Shown piece after piece: positions 1-5,408 of a stretch of DNA of 5,408 nucleotides. The first letter of the stretch is position 1. Each line of letters starts with the position of its first letter. A program made the translations under genes and the position numbers. The notes under the pieces are model-generated. The model did not search any database and was not told the DNA's origin. It saw nothing but the letters and a program-made list of their open reading frames with translations. Source of the stretch: Caldifarciminota bacterium 4484_100 (GTDB lineage Bacteria; Hydrothermota; Tepidihabitantia; SM23-42); NCBI GenBank assembly GCA_002049785.1, contig MUKB01000094.1, positions 1 through 5,408 of the forward strand. The letters run 5' to 3'.

Positions 1-1
1 G

Positions 2-3000
2 ATGAATTCTGGCGATAGTAAATCGGGTGCGGTGCTTGTTGTCGGTGCAGGGATTGCGGGTATCCAGTCTTCTCTTGATCTTGCCAATTCCGGGTTCAAA
101 GTCTACTTGGTAGATAGGTCACCAGCGATTGGTGGAATAATGGCGCAGCTGGATAAAACATTTCCTACGAATGACTGTGCAATGTGCATTATGTCACCGA
201 AATTGGTGGAGTGTGGAAGGCATTTGAATATCGAATTCATCCCCGGTGCCCAGGTCAAAAAGGTTGAAGGCGGGCCCGGTAATTTTCAGGTTAAAATATA
301 TAAACGGCCCAGGTTTATAGATTTGGATAAATGCACCGGATGCGGCGAATGTGCAAAGGTCTGTCCGGTGAGTGTGCCATCAGAATTTGATGAGGCGATT
401 ATTGACCGCAGGGCGGTCTATCGGTTATATGCCCAGGCCTATCCCAATGCCTATGCCATTGATAAGAAGGCAAGGCCACCCTGTCAGAGTTCCTGCCCGG
501 CTGGAGTCCATGCCCAGGGTTATATCGCCCTGATTCGTGAGAAGAAGTTCAAGGAGGCGTATGAGCTGATTCGAAAAAATAATCCATTTCCTGCAATCTG
601 TGGAAGGATATGTCATCATCCCTGTGAACAGAATTGTCGCCGGGGTGAATATGATGACCCGATCGCCATCGCATCACTAAAAAGGTTTGTTGCTGATTAT
701 ATACACAAAAATAATATTAAAATTACGCAGGAGAAGAATTCTACAGAGAAACGCGAAGAGAAGGTGGCGGTTATCGGTGCGGGGCCGGCAGGATTGACCT
801 GTGCCAATGATCTTGTCCAACTGGGATACAGGGTAACGATATTTGAAGCCCAGGATAAACCCGGTGGGATGATGAGGATGGGGATTCCTGCATATCGTCT
901 ACCCAGGAACCAGATTGATTGGGAGATAGAACTGCTCTTGAAAAATGGCATTGAACTGAGGACGAACAGCCCGATTAAATCAGCCGCGGATATTAAGAAA
1001 TTGAAAGATAATGGGTTCAAGGCGATATTCATCGGGGTGGGTGCCCAGAAAGCAAGGCCGCTGAAGATTAAGGGTGCTGATTTATCCGGGGTGATTCTGG
1101 GTCTCGATTTTCTAAAGGCGGTCAACCTGGGTCAGAAGGTGTCTATAGGTAAGAAGGTTGTAATAATTGGTGGTGGAAATGTTGCGGTTGATGTTGCACG
1201 GTGTGCCCTGCGGCTTGGTGCTGAAAAGGTTGACCTATTCTGCTTGGAGTCGAAGTCTGAGATGCCCGCTCATATCTGGGAGATCGAAGAGGCAATTGAA
1301 GAGGGGATAAGAATGCATCCATCCTGGGGTCCGATTCAGATCCTGGGTGATGGGGGAGAGGTAAAGGCGATTGAATTTAAACGATGCACTTCAGTATTTG
1401 ATGAAGAGGGTAGATTTAATCCCAGTTTTGATGAGACCGATACGACCTCTTGCGAATGTGACAATGTCATTATTGCGATCGGTCAGGCCTCAGACTTTTC
1501 ATTTTTAGAGGGAACAGGAATAGATATTACACCATTCGGGACAATCAAGGTTGATCCCATAACGATGGCCACAAGTGTTCCTGGAATATTTGCAGGCGGT
1601 GATGCAGTCAAAGGCCCGGCTTCAGTGATTGATGCCATCGCCCAGGCCCATGAAGCCGCAGTTTCAATCCATAGATATTTGAATAACGAAGATATGAAGG
1701 CAGGCCGGGAAAGGGTTGAGGAACTACCGGAAAAAGAGTATCCCAGATTTGTTCCATTACAGAGAAGAATAAAGATGCCGATGCTTGCGGTAGAAGAACG
1801 GATAAAGACCTTTGATGAATTTGAACTTGGGTTCAGTGAAGAGATGGCTGTTGCCGAGGCCGAAAGATGTCTTGAATGTGGACAATGCTCTGAGTGTTTG
1901 GAATGTGTAAGGGCATGCGAGGCGGATGCGGTGCTTCATAATATGATAGGAGAAGAGAGGGAGTTGAATGTCGGTGCGATTATTCTGGCAATGGGTGCGG
2001 ATAAATTTGATCCCTCATCCAAGTATGAGTTTGGCTATAATAAGTTCCGTAATGTTCTGACGAGTATTCAGTTTGAGAGAATTCTGTCAGCCTCAGGACC
2101 TTATCAGGGGCATATCCAGCGTCCATCTGATGGCAAAGTTCCAAAAAAGGTTGCCTGGGTCCAGTGCGTGGGTTCAAGGGATGATGATGCTGGAAATAAA
2201 TACTGCTCATCGGTCTGCTGTATGTATGCGATTAAAGAGGCGGTTATCGCCAAGGAACATATTAAAGAGATAGAACCAACGATATTTTATATGGACATAA
2301 GGGCATTTGGTAAAGACTTTGATAAGTATTATGAACGGGCAAAGAATGAGTATGGGGTGAGGTTTATCAGGGCACGGGTGGGTAGGATTAAACAGATTGA
2401 GGATTCAGGAAATCTTATTGTCTATTATAAAGAGAATGGAAGTTTGAAAAAAGAGGAATTTGACCTGGTTGTCCTTTCAGTCGGTTTTAAAGGCTCTGAA
2501 GAAGCAGAGGAAGTTGCTGACCGGCTGGGGATCAAGCTGAATCAGCATAAATTTTTCAAGACCCATCCATTGTCTTCGATTGAGACCACCAGAGGAGGAA
2601 TATTTGTCTGCGGTGTTGCTGAGGCACCAAAGGATATCCCGGAGACGGTAACCCAGGCATCGGCTGCGGCCTGCGGGGTTCAGGAGATACTCTTTGATGT
2701 ACGTGGCACTCAGATTAAAGAGAAGACCTATCCTGCCCAGCGTGATGTCACGGGTGAACCTCCCCGAATCGGTGTCTTCATCTGCCACTGTGGTATAAAT
2801 ATTGGTAGTGTTGTTGATGTTCCTTCAGTTGTTGAATATGCAAAAAAACTTCCGGATGTGGTTCATGCCGAAGATAACCTCTTTACCTGTTCCCAGGATA
2901 CCCAGGAGAAGATAAAGCAGGCAATCAACGAGTTCAAGTTGAATCGGGTTATTGTTGCATCCTGTTCGCCAAGGACCCATGAACCTTTATTCCAGGAGAC

Positions 3001-4447
3001 CTTGCGTGAGGCAGGACTGAATCCTCATCTTTTTGAGATGGCGAATATTCGGGATCAATGTTCCTGGGTTCATATGAACGAACCTGAGAAGGCGACTGAG
3101 AAGGCGAAGAGATTGGTACAGATGGCAGTGGCGAAGGCGCGCCTTTTAGAGTCCTTGAGCACGGTGATGCTGCCCATTACCCAGAAGGGCCTGGTGATCG
3201 GTGCTGGCCTTGCAGGAATGGTTTCTGCCATATCCATCGCCCAGCAAGGTTTTGATGTTGTGCTGGTGGAAAGGGAATCAGAACTCGGAGGGAATCTGAG
3301 AAATCTCTTCTATACTATCGATGGTCAGGATGTCCAATCATACTTAAAGGATTTAATTGAGCAAATTGAGAATAATCCTCGTATCAAGGTCTATAAAAAT
3401 GCTACAGTCAAAAATGTAGATGGCTACATTGGAAATTTCAAGACAACCATAGAAATTAAGGACGGTTCTGAAGTGGAGGTAGAACACGGGGTGATTATCC
3501 TTGCAACCGGTGCCAAGGAATCAAAACCTGGTGAATATCTTTACGGCGAGAACCAAAATGTTGTAACTCAGCTGGAACTGGAGAGGATGATTACTGAAGC
3601 CGAGAAACATAAATTTGAGCGTATGAAAAATATCGTGATGATTCAATGCGTTGGCTCGCGGAATGATGAGCATCCATACTGCTCAAGGGTCTGTTGTCAG
3701 GATGCGATTAAGAATGCCATTCGGTTGAAAGAGATTGCCCCGAAGTTGAATGTTTATGTATTGTATCGTGATATCCGTGCCTATGGATACCTGGAAGAGT
3801 ATTATCAGCGTGCCCGGGAGCTGGGAGTAATATTCATTCGTTACGATACAGACCAGAAGCCGGTTGTTGATAAACAAGAGAATAAACTGAGGGTTAGGGT
3901 GATTGAGCCGATTATAAAAAAGAAATTTGTTATTACTGCTGATCTGGTTGTCCTCGCTCCGGCGATTGTTCCGCAGGATGATGCTCTGGAAATTTCAAAG
4001 ATGCTCAAGGTGCCGTTAAATGAGGACAACTTTTTCCTTGAGGCACATGTAAAATTGAGGCCGGTCGACTTTGCAACCGATGGTGTATTCTTTGCAGGTC
4101 TTGCTCATGCACCAAAAAATATCAGGGAGACGATTGCCCAGGCAAAGGCTGCAGCAGCGCGCGCCCTTACGATTCTTTCTAAAAAAGAGTATGAATCGAG
4201 TGCTACCATCGCCACGGTTGATGAAAGCGTTTGTGCTGGTTGTGGTTTATGTGTCTCGACCTGTTCTTATGGAGCACTAGAGCTGGTTCAGAAGTATGGT
4301 AGAATGGTCTCAGCCGTGAATAGGGCATTATGTAAGGGTTGTGGCAACTGCTCAGCAGTGTGTCCCTCAGGTGCAATAAGCCATTTGGGATACAGGACTG
4401 TGCAGACCTCGGCGATGGTCTCTGCAGCGTTGGAATTCATTGAATAA
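2..4447 (+). CDS. hdrA: HdrA-type iron-sulfur flavoprotein: two HdrA modules with a nested GltD/NfnB-like NAD(P)H-dehydrogenase module
   Basis: Predicted cytoplasmic electron-transfer flavoprotein of 1481 residues, about twice a canonical HdrA. Module 1 starts with an FAD Rossmann motif (GAGIAG, 15-20), the HdrA stretch FPTNDCAMC (54-62) and one [4Fe-4S] motif (C111, C114, C117, C121). A GltD-like insert spans about 157-620: cysteines 161, 165, 200, 204, 208 and 212, FAD motif GAGPAG (259-264), nucleotide-binding motif GGGNVAVDVAR (390-400) and GIFAGGD (528-534). A cysteine cluster (623-639) follows, then the rest of module 1 with C722, C735, C739, C740 and K745. Module 2 has an HdrA N-terminal domain (about 922-1060; C928, C930, C963, C988), FAD motif GAGLAG (1067-1072), C1216, C1227, C1231, C1232 and K1237, and a C-terminal 2x[4Fe-4S] ferredoxin (C1411-C1421, C1444-C1454). 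Family knowledge suggests bifurcation or confurcation among NAD(P)H, ferredoxin and a disulfide-type partner; the real partners are not visible. The ATG at 2 fits, since the fold begins near residue 10, but only one upstream base is present, so the ribosome site cannot be judged and an upstream start is possible. The frame is intact throughout. Confidence 0.93.
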   Translation: MNSGDSKSGAVLVVGAGIAGIQSSLDLANSGFKVYLVDRSPAIGGIMAQLDKTFPTNDCAMCIMSPKLVECGRHLNIEFIPGAQVKKVEGGPGNFQVKIYKRPRFIDLDKCTGCGECAKVCPVSVPSEFDEAIIDRRAVYRLYAQAYPNAYAIDKKARPPCQSSCPAGVHAQGYIALIREKKFKEAYELIRKNNPFPAICGRICHHPCEQNCRRGEYDDPIAIASLKRFVADYIHKNNIKITQEKNSTEKREEKVAVIGAGPAGLTCANDLVQLGYRVTIFEAQDKPGGMMRMGIPAYRLPRNQIDWEIELLLKNGIELRTNSPIKSAADIKKLKDNGFKAIFIGVGAQKARPLKIKGADLSGVILGLDFLKAVNLGQKVSIGKKVVIIGGGNVAVDVARCALRLGAEKVDLFCLESKSEMPAHIWEIEEAIEEGIRMHPSWGPIQILGDGGEVKAIEFKRCTSVFDEEGRFNPSFDETDTTSCECDNVIIAIGQASDFSFLEGTGIDITPFGTIKVDPITMATSVPGIFAGGDAVKGPASVIDAIAQAHEAAVSIHRYLNNEDMKAGRERVEELPEKEYPRFVPLQRRIKMPMLAVEERIKTFDEFELGFSEEMAVAEAERCLECGQCSECLECVRACEADAVLHNMIGEERELNVGAIILAMGADKFDPSSKYEFGYNKFRNVLTSIQFERILSASGPYQGHIQRPSDGKVPKKVAWVQCVGSRDDDAGNKYCSSVCCMYAIKEAVIAKEHIKEIEPTIFYMDIRAFGKDFDKYYERAKNEYGVRFIRARVGRIKQIEDSGNLIVYYKENGSLKKEEFDLVVLSVGFKGSEEAEEVADRLGIKLNQHKFFKTHPLSSIETTRGGIFVCGVAEAPKDIPETVTQASAAACGVQEILFDVRGTQIKEKTYPAQRDVTGEPPRIGVFICHCGINIGSVVDVPSVVEYAKKLPDVVHAEDNLFTCSQDTQEKIKQAINEFKLNRVIVASCSPRTHEPLFQETLREAGLNPHLFEMANIRDQCSWVHMNEPEKATEKAKRLVQMAVAKARLLESLSTVMLPITQKGLVIGAGLAGMVSAISIAQQGFDVVLVERESELGGNLRNLFYTIDGQDVQSYLKDLIEQIENNPRIKVYKNATVKNVDGYIGNFKTTIEIKDGSEVEVEHGVIILATGAKESKPGEYLYGENQNVVTQLELERMITEAEKHKFERMKNIVMIQCVGSRNDEHPYCSRVCCQDAIKNAIRLKEIAPKLNVYVLYRDIRAYGYLEEYYQRARELGVIFIRYDTDQKPVVDKQENKLRVRVIEPIIKKKFVITADLVVLAPAIVPQDDALEISKMLKVPLNEDNFFLEAHVKLRPVDFATDGVFFAGLAHAPKNIRETIAQAKAAAARALTILSKKEYESSATIATVDESVCAGCGLCVSTCSYGALELVQKYGRMVSAVNRALCKGCGNCSAVCPSGAISHLGYRTVQTSAMVSAALEFIE

Positions 4448-4503
4448 ACTATAACACTATTTCGGAATTAAAAATAGATACTTGATTCTGGGTAAAAATT
4501 TTA

Positions 4504-4680
4504 GTCATCGAGTTATTAAGTCATTGGAAAAACCGCAAGTCATTGTGTCATTGAAAAATCGTTAGTTATTGAGTCATTAAGTCATTGGAAAATCGTTTGT
4601 CATTTAGTCATTAAAAAACATAAGTAATTGAGTCATTAAGTCATTGAGTCATTGGAAAATCGATAGTCATTATGTTATTA
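4504..4680. repeat. Hierarchical GTCATT tandem-repeat array, left block
   Basis: Eleven exact GTCATT words begin at 4520, 4539, 4547, 4573, 4581, 4599, 4607, 4632, 4640, 4648 and 4666. Near-copies lie at 4504 (GTCATC), 4512, 4565 and 4674 (GTTATT), and 4624 (GTAATT). Within a cluster the step is exactly 8 bp (unit GTCATTRA). Clusters are joined by a longer unit close to GTCATTGGAAAATCGTTA, giving steps of 17-19 bp, usually 18. The stretch has stops in the frames examined and no coding character. It may be a slipped-strand or recombination-derived noncoding repeat. I know of no named family that it matches with certainty. Confidence 0.85.
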
Positions 4681-4727
4681 ACCCGCATTATTCATACTCG
4701 GCTGGGAGAGAAGAGTCACCTTCAGCT

Positions 4728-4807
4728 AAAATCCCCCTCGATCCCCCTTTAGAAAAGGGGGAAGTCGTAATCCCCCTCCTTTGGAAAAGGAGGGATGGGG
4801 AGGATTT
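4728..4807. repeat. C-rich/G-rich imperfect palindromic element with two internal hairpins
   Basis: Two strong stem-loops sit side by side. CCCCCTTT (4743-4750) pairs with AAAGGGGG (4754-4761) over a 3-nt loop, and CCCTCCTTT (4774-4782) pairs with AAAGGAGGG (4786-4794) over a 3-nt loop. The outer ends, AAATCCCCCTCGATCCC on the left and GGGATGGGGAGGATTT on the right, are imperfectly complementary, so the whole 80 bp can also fold as one long interrupted palindrome. The base composition differs sharply from the AT-rich surroundings. The form is that of a dispersed palindromic intergenic repeat; I recall similar ATCCCCCT...AGGGGGA elements in several bacterial genomes. Neither hairpin is followed by a T-run, so an intrinsic-terminator role is not supported. 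Confidence 0.75.
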
Positions 4808-4950
4808 CAAAATCAATGCATAATAAGATCAAGTCCAGAAGGACTTTCACACTCAAAACAGAGTGTCAGAATATCTTGTTCTCAAAAATTACAGTAAATC
4901 TGCTCTGAGACTGAGTTTACGAGAATTTCTCCAAAATAATATGAATAATC
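4808..4950. other. Unassigned AT-rich spacer with two small adjacent stem-loops
   Basis: No reading frame with a start, a ribosome site and a plausible product was found on either strand. Two perfect 6-bp stems lie next to each other: AAGTCC/GGACTT (4831-4836 with 4841-4846, loop AGAA) and ACACTC/GAGTGT (4849-4854 with 4861-4866, 6-nt loop). GTAAA (4894-4898) can also pair with TTTAC (4916-4920) over a long loop. These stems are short and could be chance. The stretch may be the remnant of a mobile or repeat element, because it lies between two similar 15-bp repeats, but nothing identifies it. Confidence 0.4.
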
Positions 4951-4958
4951 CAGGTTAA

Positions 4959-5024
4959 GTCATTATGTCATTAGAAAGTTGTTAGTCATTGAGTTATTAA
5001 GTCATTGGTAAATCGTTCGTCATT
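4959..5024. repeat. Hierarchical GTCATT tandem-repeat array, right block
   Basis: GTCATT occurs at 4959, 4967, 4985, 5001 and 5019, with the variant GTTATT at 4993. The 8-bp and 18-bp steps are the same as in the block at 4504-4680, so this is the same array resuming after a gap of about 278 bp. The last word (5019-5024) is also the outer end of the REP-like palindrome that follows, exactly 18 bp after the previous word, so the two repeat types share this sequence. Confidence 0.8.
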
Positions 5025-5122
5025 CTGAACTTGTTTCAGAATCTCAATATTTTAAACAAGAAAAACCAGAAAAACCAAAAAAACCAAAAAACCAGAGATG
5101 CTGAAATAAATTCAGCATGACG
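5018..5122. repeat. REP-like inverted pair of small palindromes with an A-rich centre
   Basis: The left arm (5018-5045) and the right arm (5095-5122) are 28-bp inverted repeats of each other, matching at 24 of 28 positions. Each arm is also a hairpin in its own right: ATTCTGAA/TTCAGAAT (5022-5029 with 5035-5042) and ATGCTGAA/TTCAGCAT (5098-5105 with 5111-5118), both perfect 8-bp stems with 5-nt loops. Between the arms lies a low-complexity stretch of repeated ACCA separated by A-runs (about 5059-5094). This architecture, two REP-type units in inverted orientation, is typical of bacterial intergenic palindromic elements that are often scattered through a genome. Whether other copies exist cannot be seen from this window. 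Confidence 0.8.
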
Positions 5123-5130
5123 CCGTTGTT

Positions 5131-5158
5131 GTCACCCTGAACCCTGTTTCAGTGTCTC
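5131..5158. repeat. Third, decayed copy of the REP-like unit
   Basis: This 28-bp stretch runs GTCACCCTGAACC at its left end to TTTCAGTGTCTC at its right end. It aligns with the left arm at 5019-5045 in the same orientation, with one extra base in the loop region. Its own stem (ACCCTGAA with TTCAGTGT) pairs at 7 of 8 positions. It lies 8 bp beyond the end of the inverted pair, so three units of the same family sit within 141 bp. Confidence 0.6.
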
Positions 5159-5276
5159 AAAATTAAGTCAATAGTAAAAAGGCAAAAGTTAAAAGTGATT
5201 AAAAAATCGTTACTGGATTCTTGAGCGAACATTTAGCTATTAAGTCATTGGAAACATGAAACATTAAGTATAACCC
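5159..5276. other. AT-rich spacer with residual GTCATT-type repeats upstream of the promoter
   Basis: One exact GTCATT (5244-5249) is preceded 8 bp earlier by GCTATT (5236-5241). Degenerate pieces appear at 5167 (GTCAAT) and at 5195-5211 (GTGATT followed by an AAAAAATCGTTA tail), matching the long unit of the arrays further left. No gene, terminator or recognisable operator was seen. The last repeat word ends 27 bp before the -35 box of the downstream promoter. Confidence 0.5.
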
Positions 5277-5304
5277 TTGACATTTTACAAGACTTTATTA
5301 TAAT
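5277..5304 (+). promoter_or_regulatory. Consensus sigma-70-type promoter
   Basis: A perfect -35 hexamer TTGACA (5277-5282) and a perfect -10 hexamer TATAAT (5299-5304) are separated by 16 bp. A start of transcription about 7 bp downstream (near 5311) would give an 11-nt leader holding only the Shine-Dalgarno GGAG (5313-5316) and a 5-nt gap before the ATG at 5322. There is no room for a riboswitch or attenuator. The match to consensus suggests strong constitutive housekeeping transcription; no operator palindrome was seen over it. Confidence 0.85.
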
Positions 5305-5321
5305 AAATTAATGGAGTAATT

Positions 5322-5408
5322 ATGATAAGAAATGTTTTGGTGTTGGTTCTATACTCAGCGTTGGGTTTTGCCTCGACCCAGGTGATAAACTTCAAAAACA
5401 ACTGGGCA
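5322..5408 (+). CDS. Start of an exported protein (partial, runs off the window end)
   Basis: An open frame starts at ATG 5322 and runs without a stop to the last base, giving 29 residues. The start is supported by GGAG 5 nt upstream and by the consensus promoter just before it. The N-terminus (MIRN, then the hydrophobic stretch VLVLVLYSALGFA) has the layout of a short signal peptide: a positive residue at position 3, a core of about 13 residues, and a small-residue region. Signal peptidase I could cut after GFA or just beyond it (GFA, then STQ). The mature part begins TQVINFKNNWA, which is too short to assign to a family. The protein is probably secreted or periplasmic; its function is unknown. 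It is transcribed separately from the HdrA-like gene, with no sign of a functional link. Confidence 0.75.
   Translation, partial: MIRNVLVLVLYSALGFASTQVINFKNNWA

Noticed and set aside
697..1125. Antisense open frame of 142 codons within the large gene
   Set aside because: It lies wholly opposite the strongly conserved GltD-like coding sequence, has no ribosome site or recognisable product, and is best explained as a by-product of codon composition. The same holds for the shorter antisense frames at 425-619, 1757-1939, 1980-2210, 2477-2788, 3683-3877 and 3841-4029.
2073..2273. Sense-strand out-of-frame open reading frame of 66 codons (and a similar one at 4071-4280)
   Set aside because: Both are shifted frames inside conserved HdrA coding sequence, lack family features and need no separate gene.
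4457..4477. Rho-independent terminator for the large gene (CTATTT/AAATAG stem)
   Set aside because: The stem is 6 bp and nearly all A-T, has a 9-nt loop and no following T-run, so it is too weak to call.
4504..4680. CRISPR array
   Set aside because: The repeated words are 6-18 bp, the intervals are themselves repeats rather than unique spacers, and no constant 23-40 bp repeat exists.
4504..5024. Pho-box-like or iteron-like operator array based on GTCAT words
   Set aside because: Pho boxes use an 11-bp step and lie just upstream of promoters. Here the steps are 8 and 18 bp, and the bulk of the array is hundreds of bp from the only promoter. There is also no initiator gene or origin feature nearby.
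5311..5319. Alternative ATG at 5311 for the downstream gene
   Set aside because: It meets a stop two codons later (ATG GAG TAA). Its GGAG serves instead as the ribosome site for ATG 5322.

Overview
The window holds one complete, very large gene, a repeat-filled intergenic spacer of about 870 bp, and the first codons of a second gene on the same strand. Positions 2-4447 encode a 1481-residue cytoplasmic iron-sulfur flavoprotein built from two HdrA (heterodisulfide reductase subunit A) modules. A GltD/NfnB-like NAD(P)H-dehydrogenase module is nested inside the first of them. Proteins of this general type are known from anaerobic bacteria and archaea. The exact biological role here (flavin-based electron bifurcation or confurcation among NAD(P)H, ferredoxin and a disulfide or HdrBC-type partner) is inferred from domain content; no partner subunit lies in the window.

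Layout: 2-4447 is the HdrA-GltD-HdrA fusion. 4448-5276 contains no credible gene but is dense in repeats. A hierarchical GTCATT array (4504-4680, resuming at 4959-5024) is split by a C-rich/G-rich double-hairpin element (4728-4807) and by about 150 bp of otherwise unassigned sequence with two small hairpins. A REP-like inverted pair of small hairpins (5018-5122) follows, with a third, decayed copy at 5131-5158. Positions 5277-5304 form a consensus sigma-70-type promoter (TTGACA, 16 bp, TATAAT). It drives a gene starting at 5322 that leaves the window after 29 codons and begins with a probable export signal.

Organism: the consensus bacterial promoter, the Shine-Dalgarno GGAG, the moderate-to-low GC and the HdrA/GltD chemistry point to an anaerobic bacterium. 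The style of the repeats (GTCATTCTGAAC...TTTCAG palindromes and ATCCCCCT...AGGGGGA hairpins in long AT-rich spacers) resembles what I recall from little-cultured phyla such as WOR-3/Stahlbacteria or Cloacimonadota. That placement is an impression, not a result.

How the parts relate: the HdrA-like gene is followed by a long spacer with no co-directional gene close by, so it looks like the end of its transcription unit. Partner genes (HdrB/HdrC, MvhD, Flx-type or others), if linked, would lie upstream of this window. The downstream gene has its own promoter and appears to be independent and extracytoplasmic.
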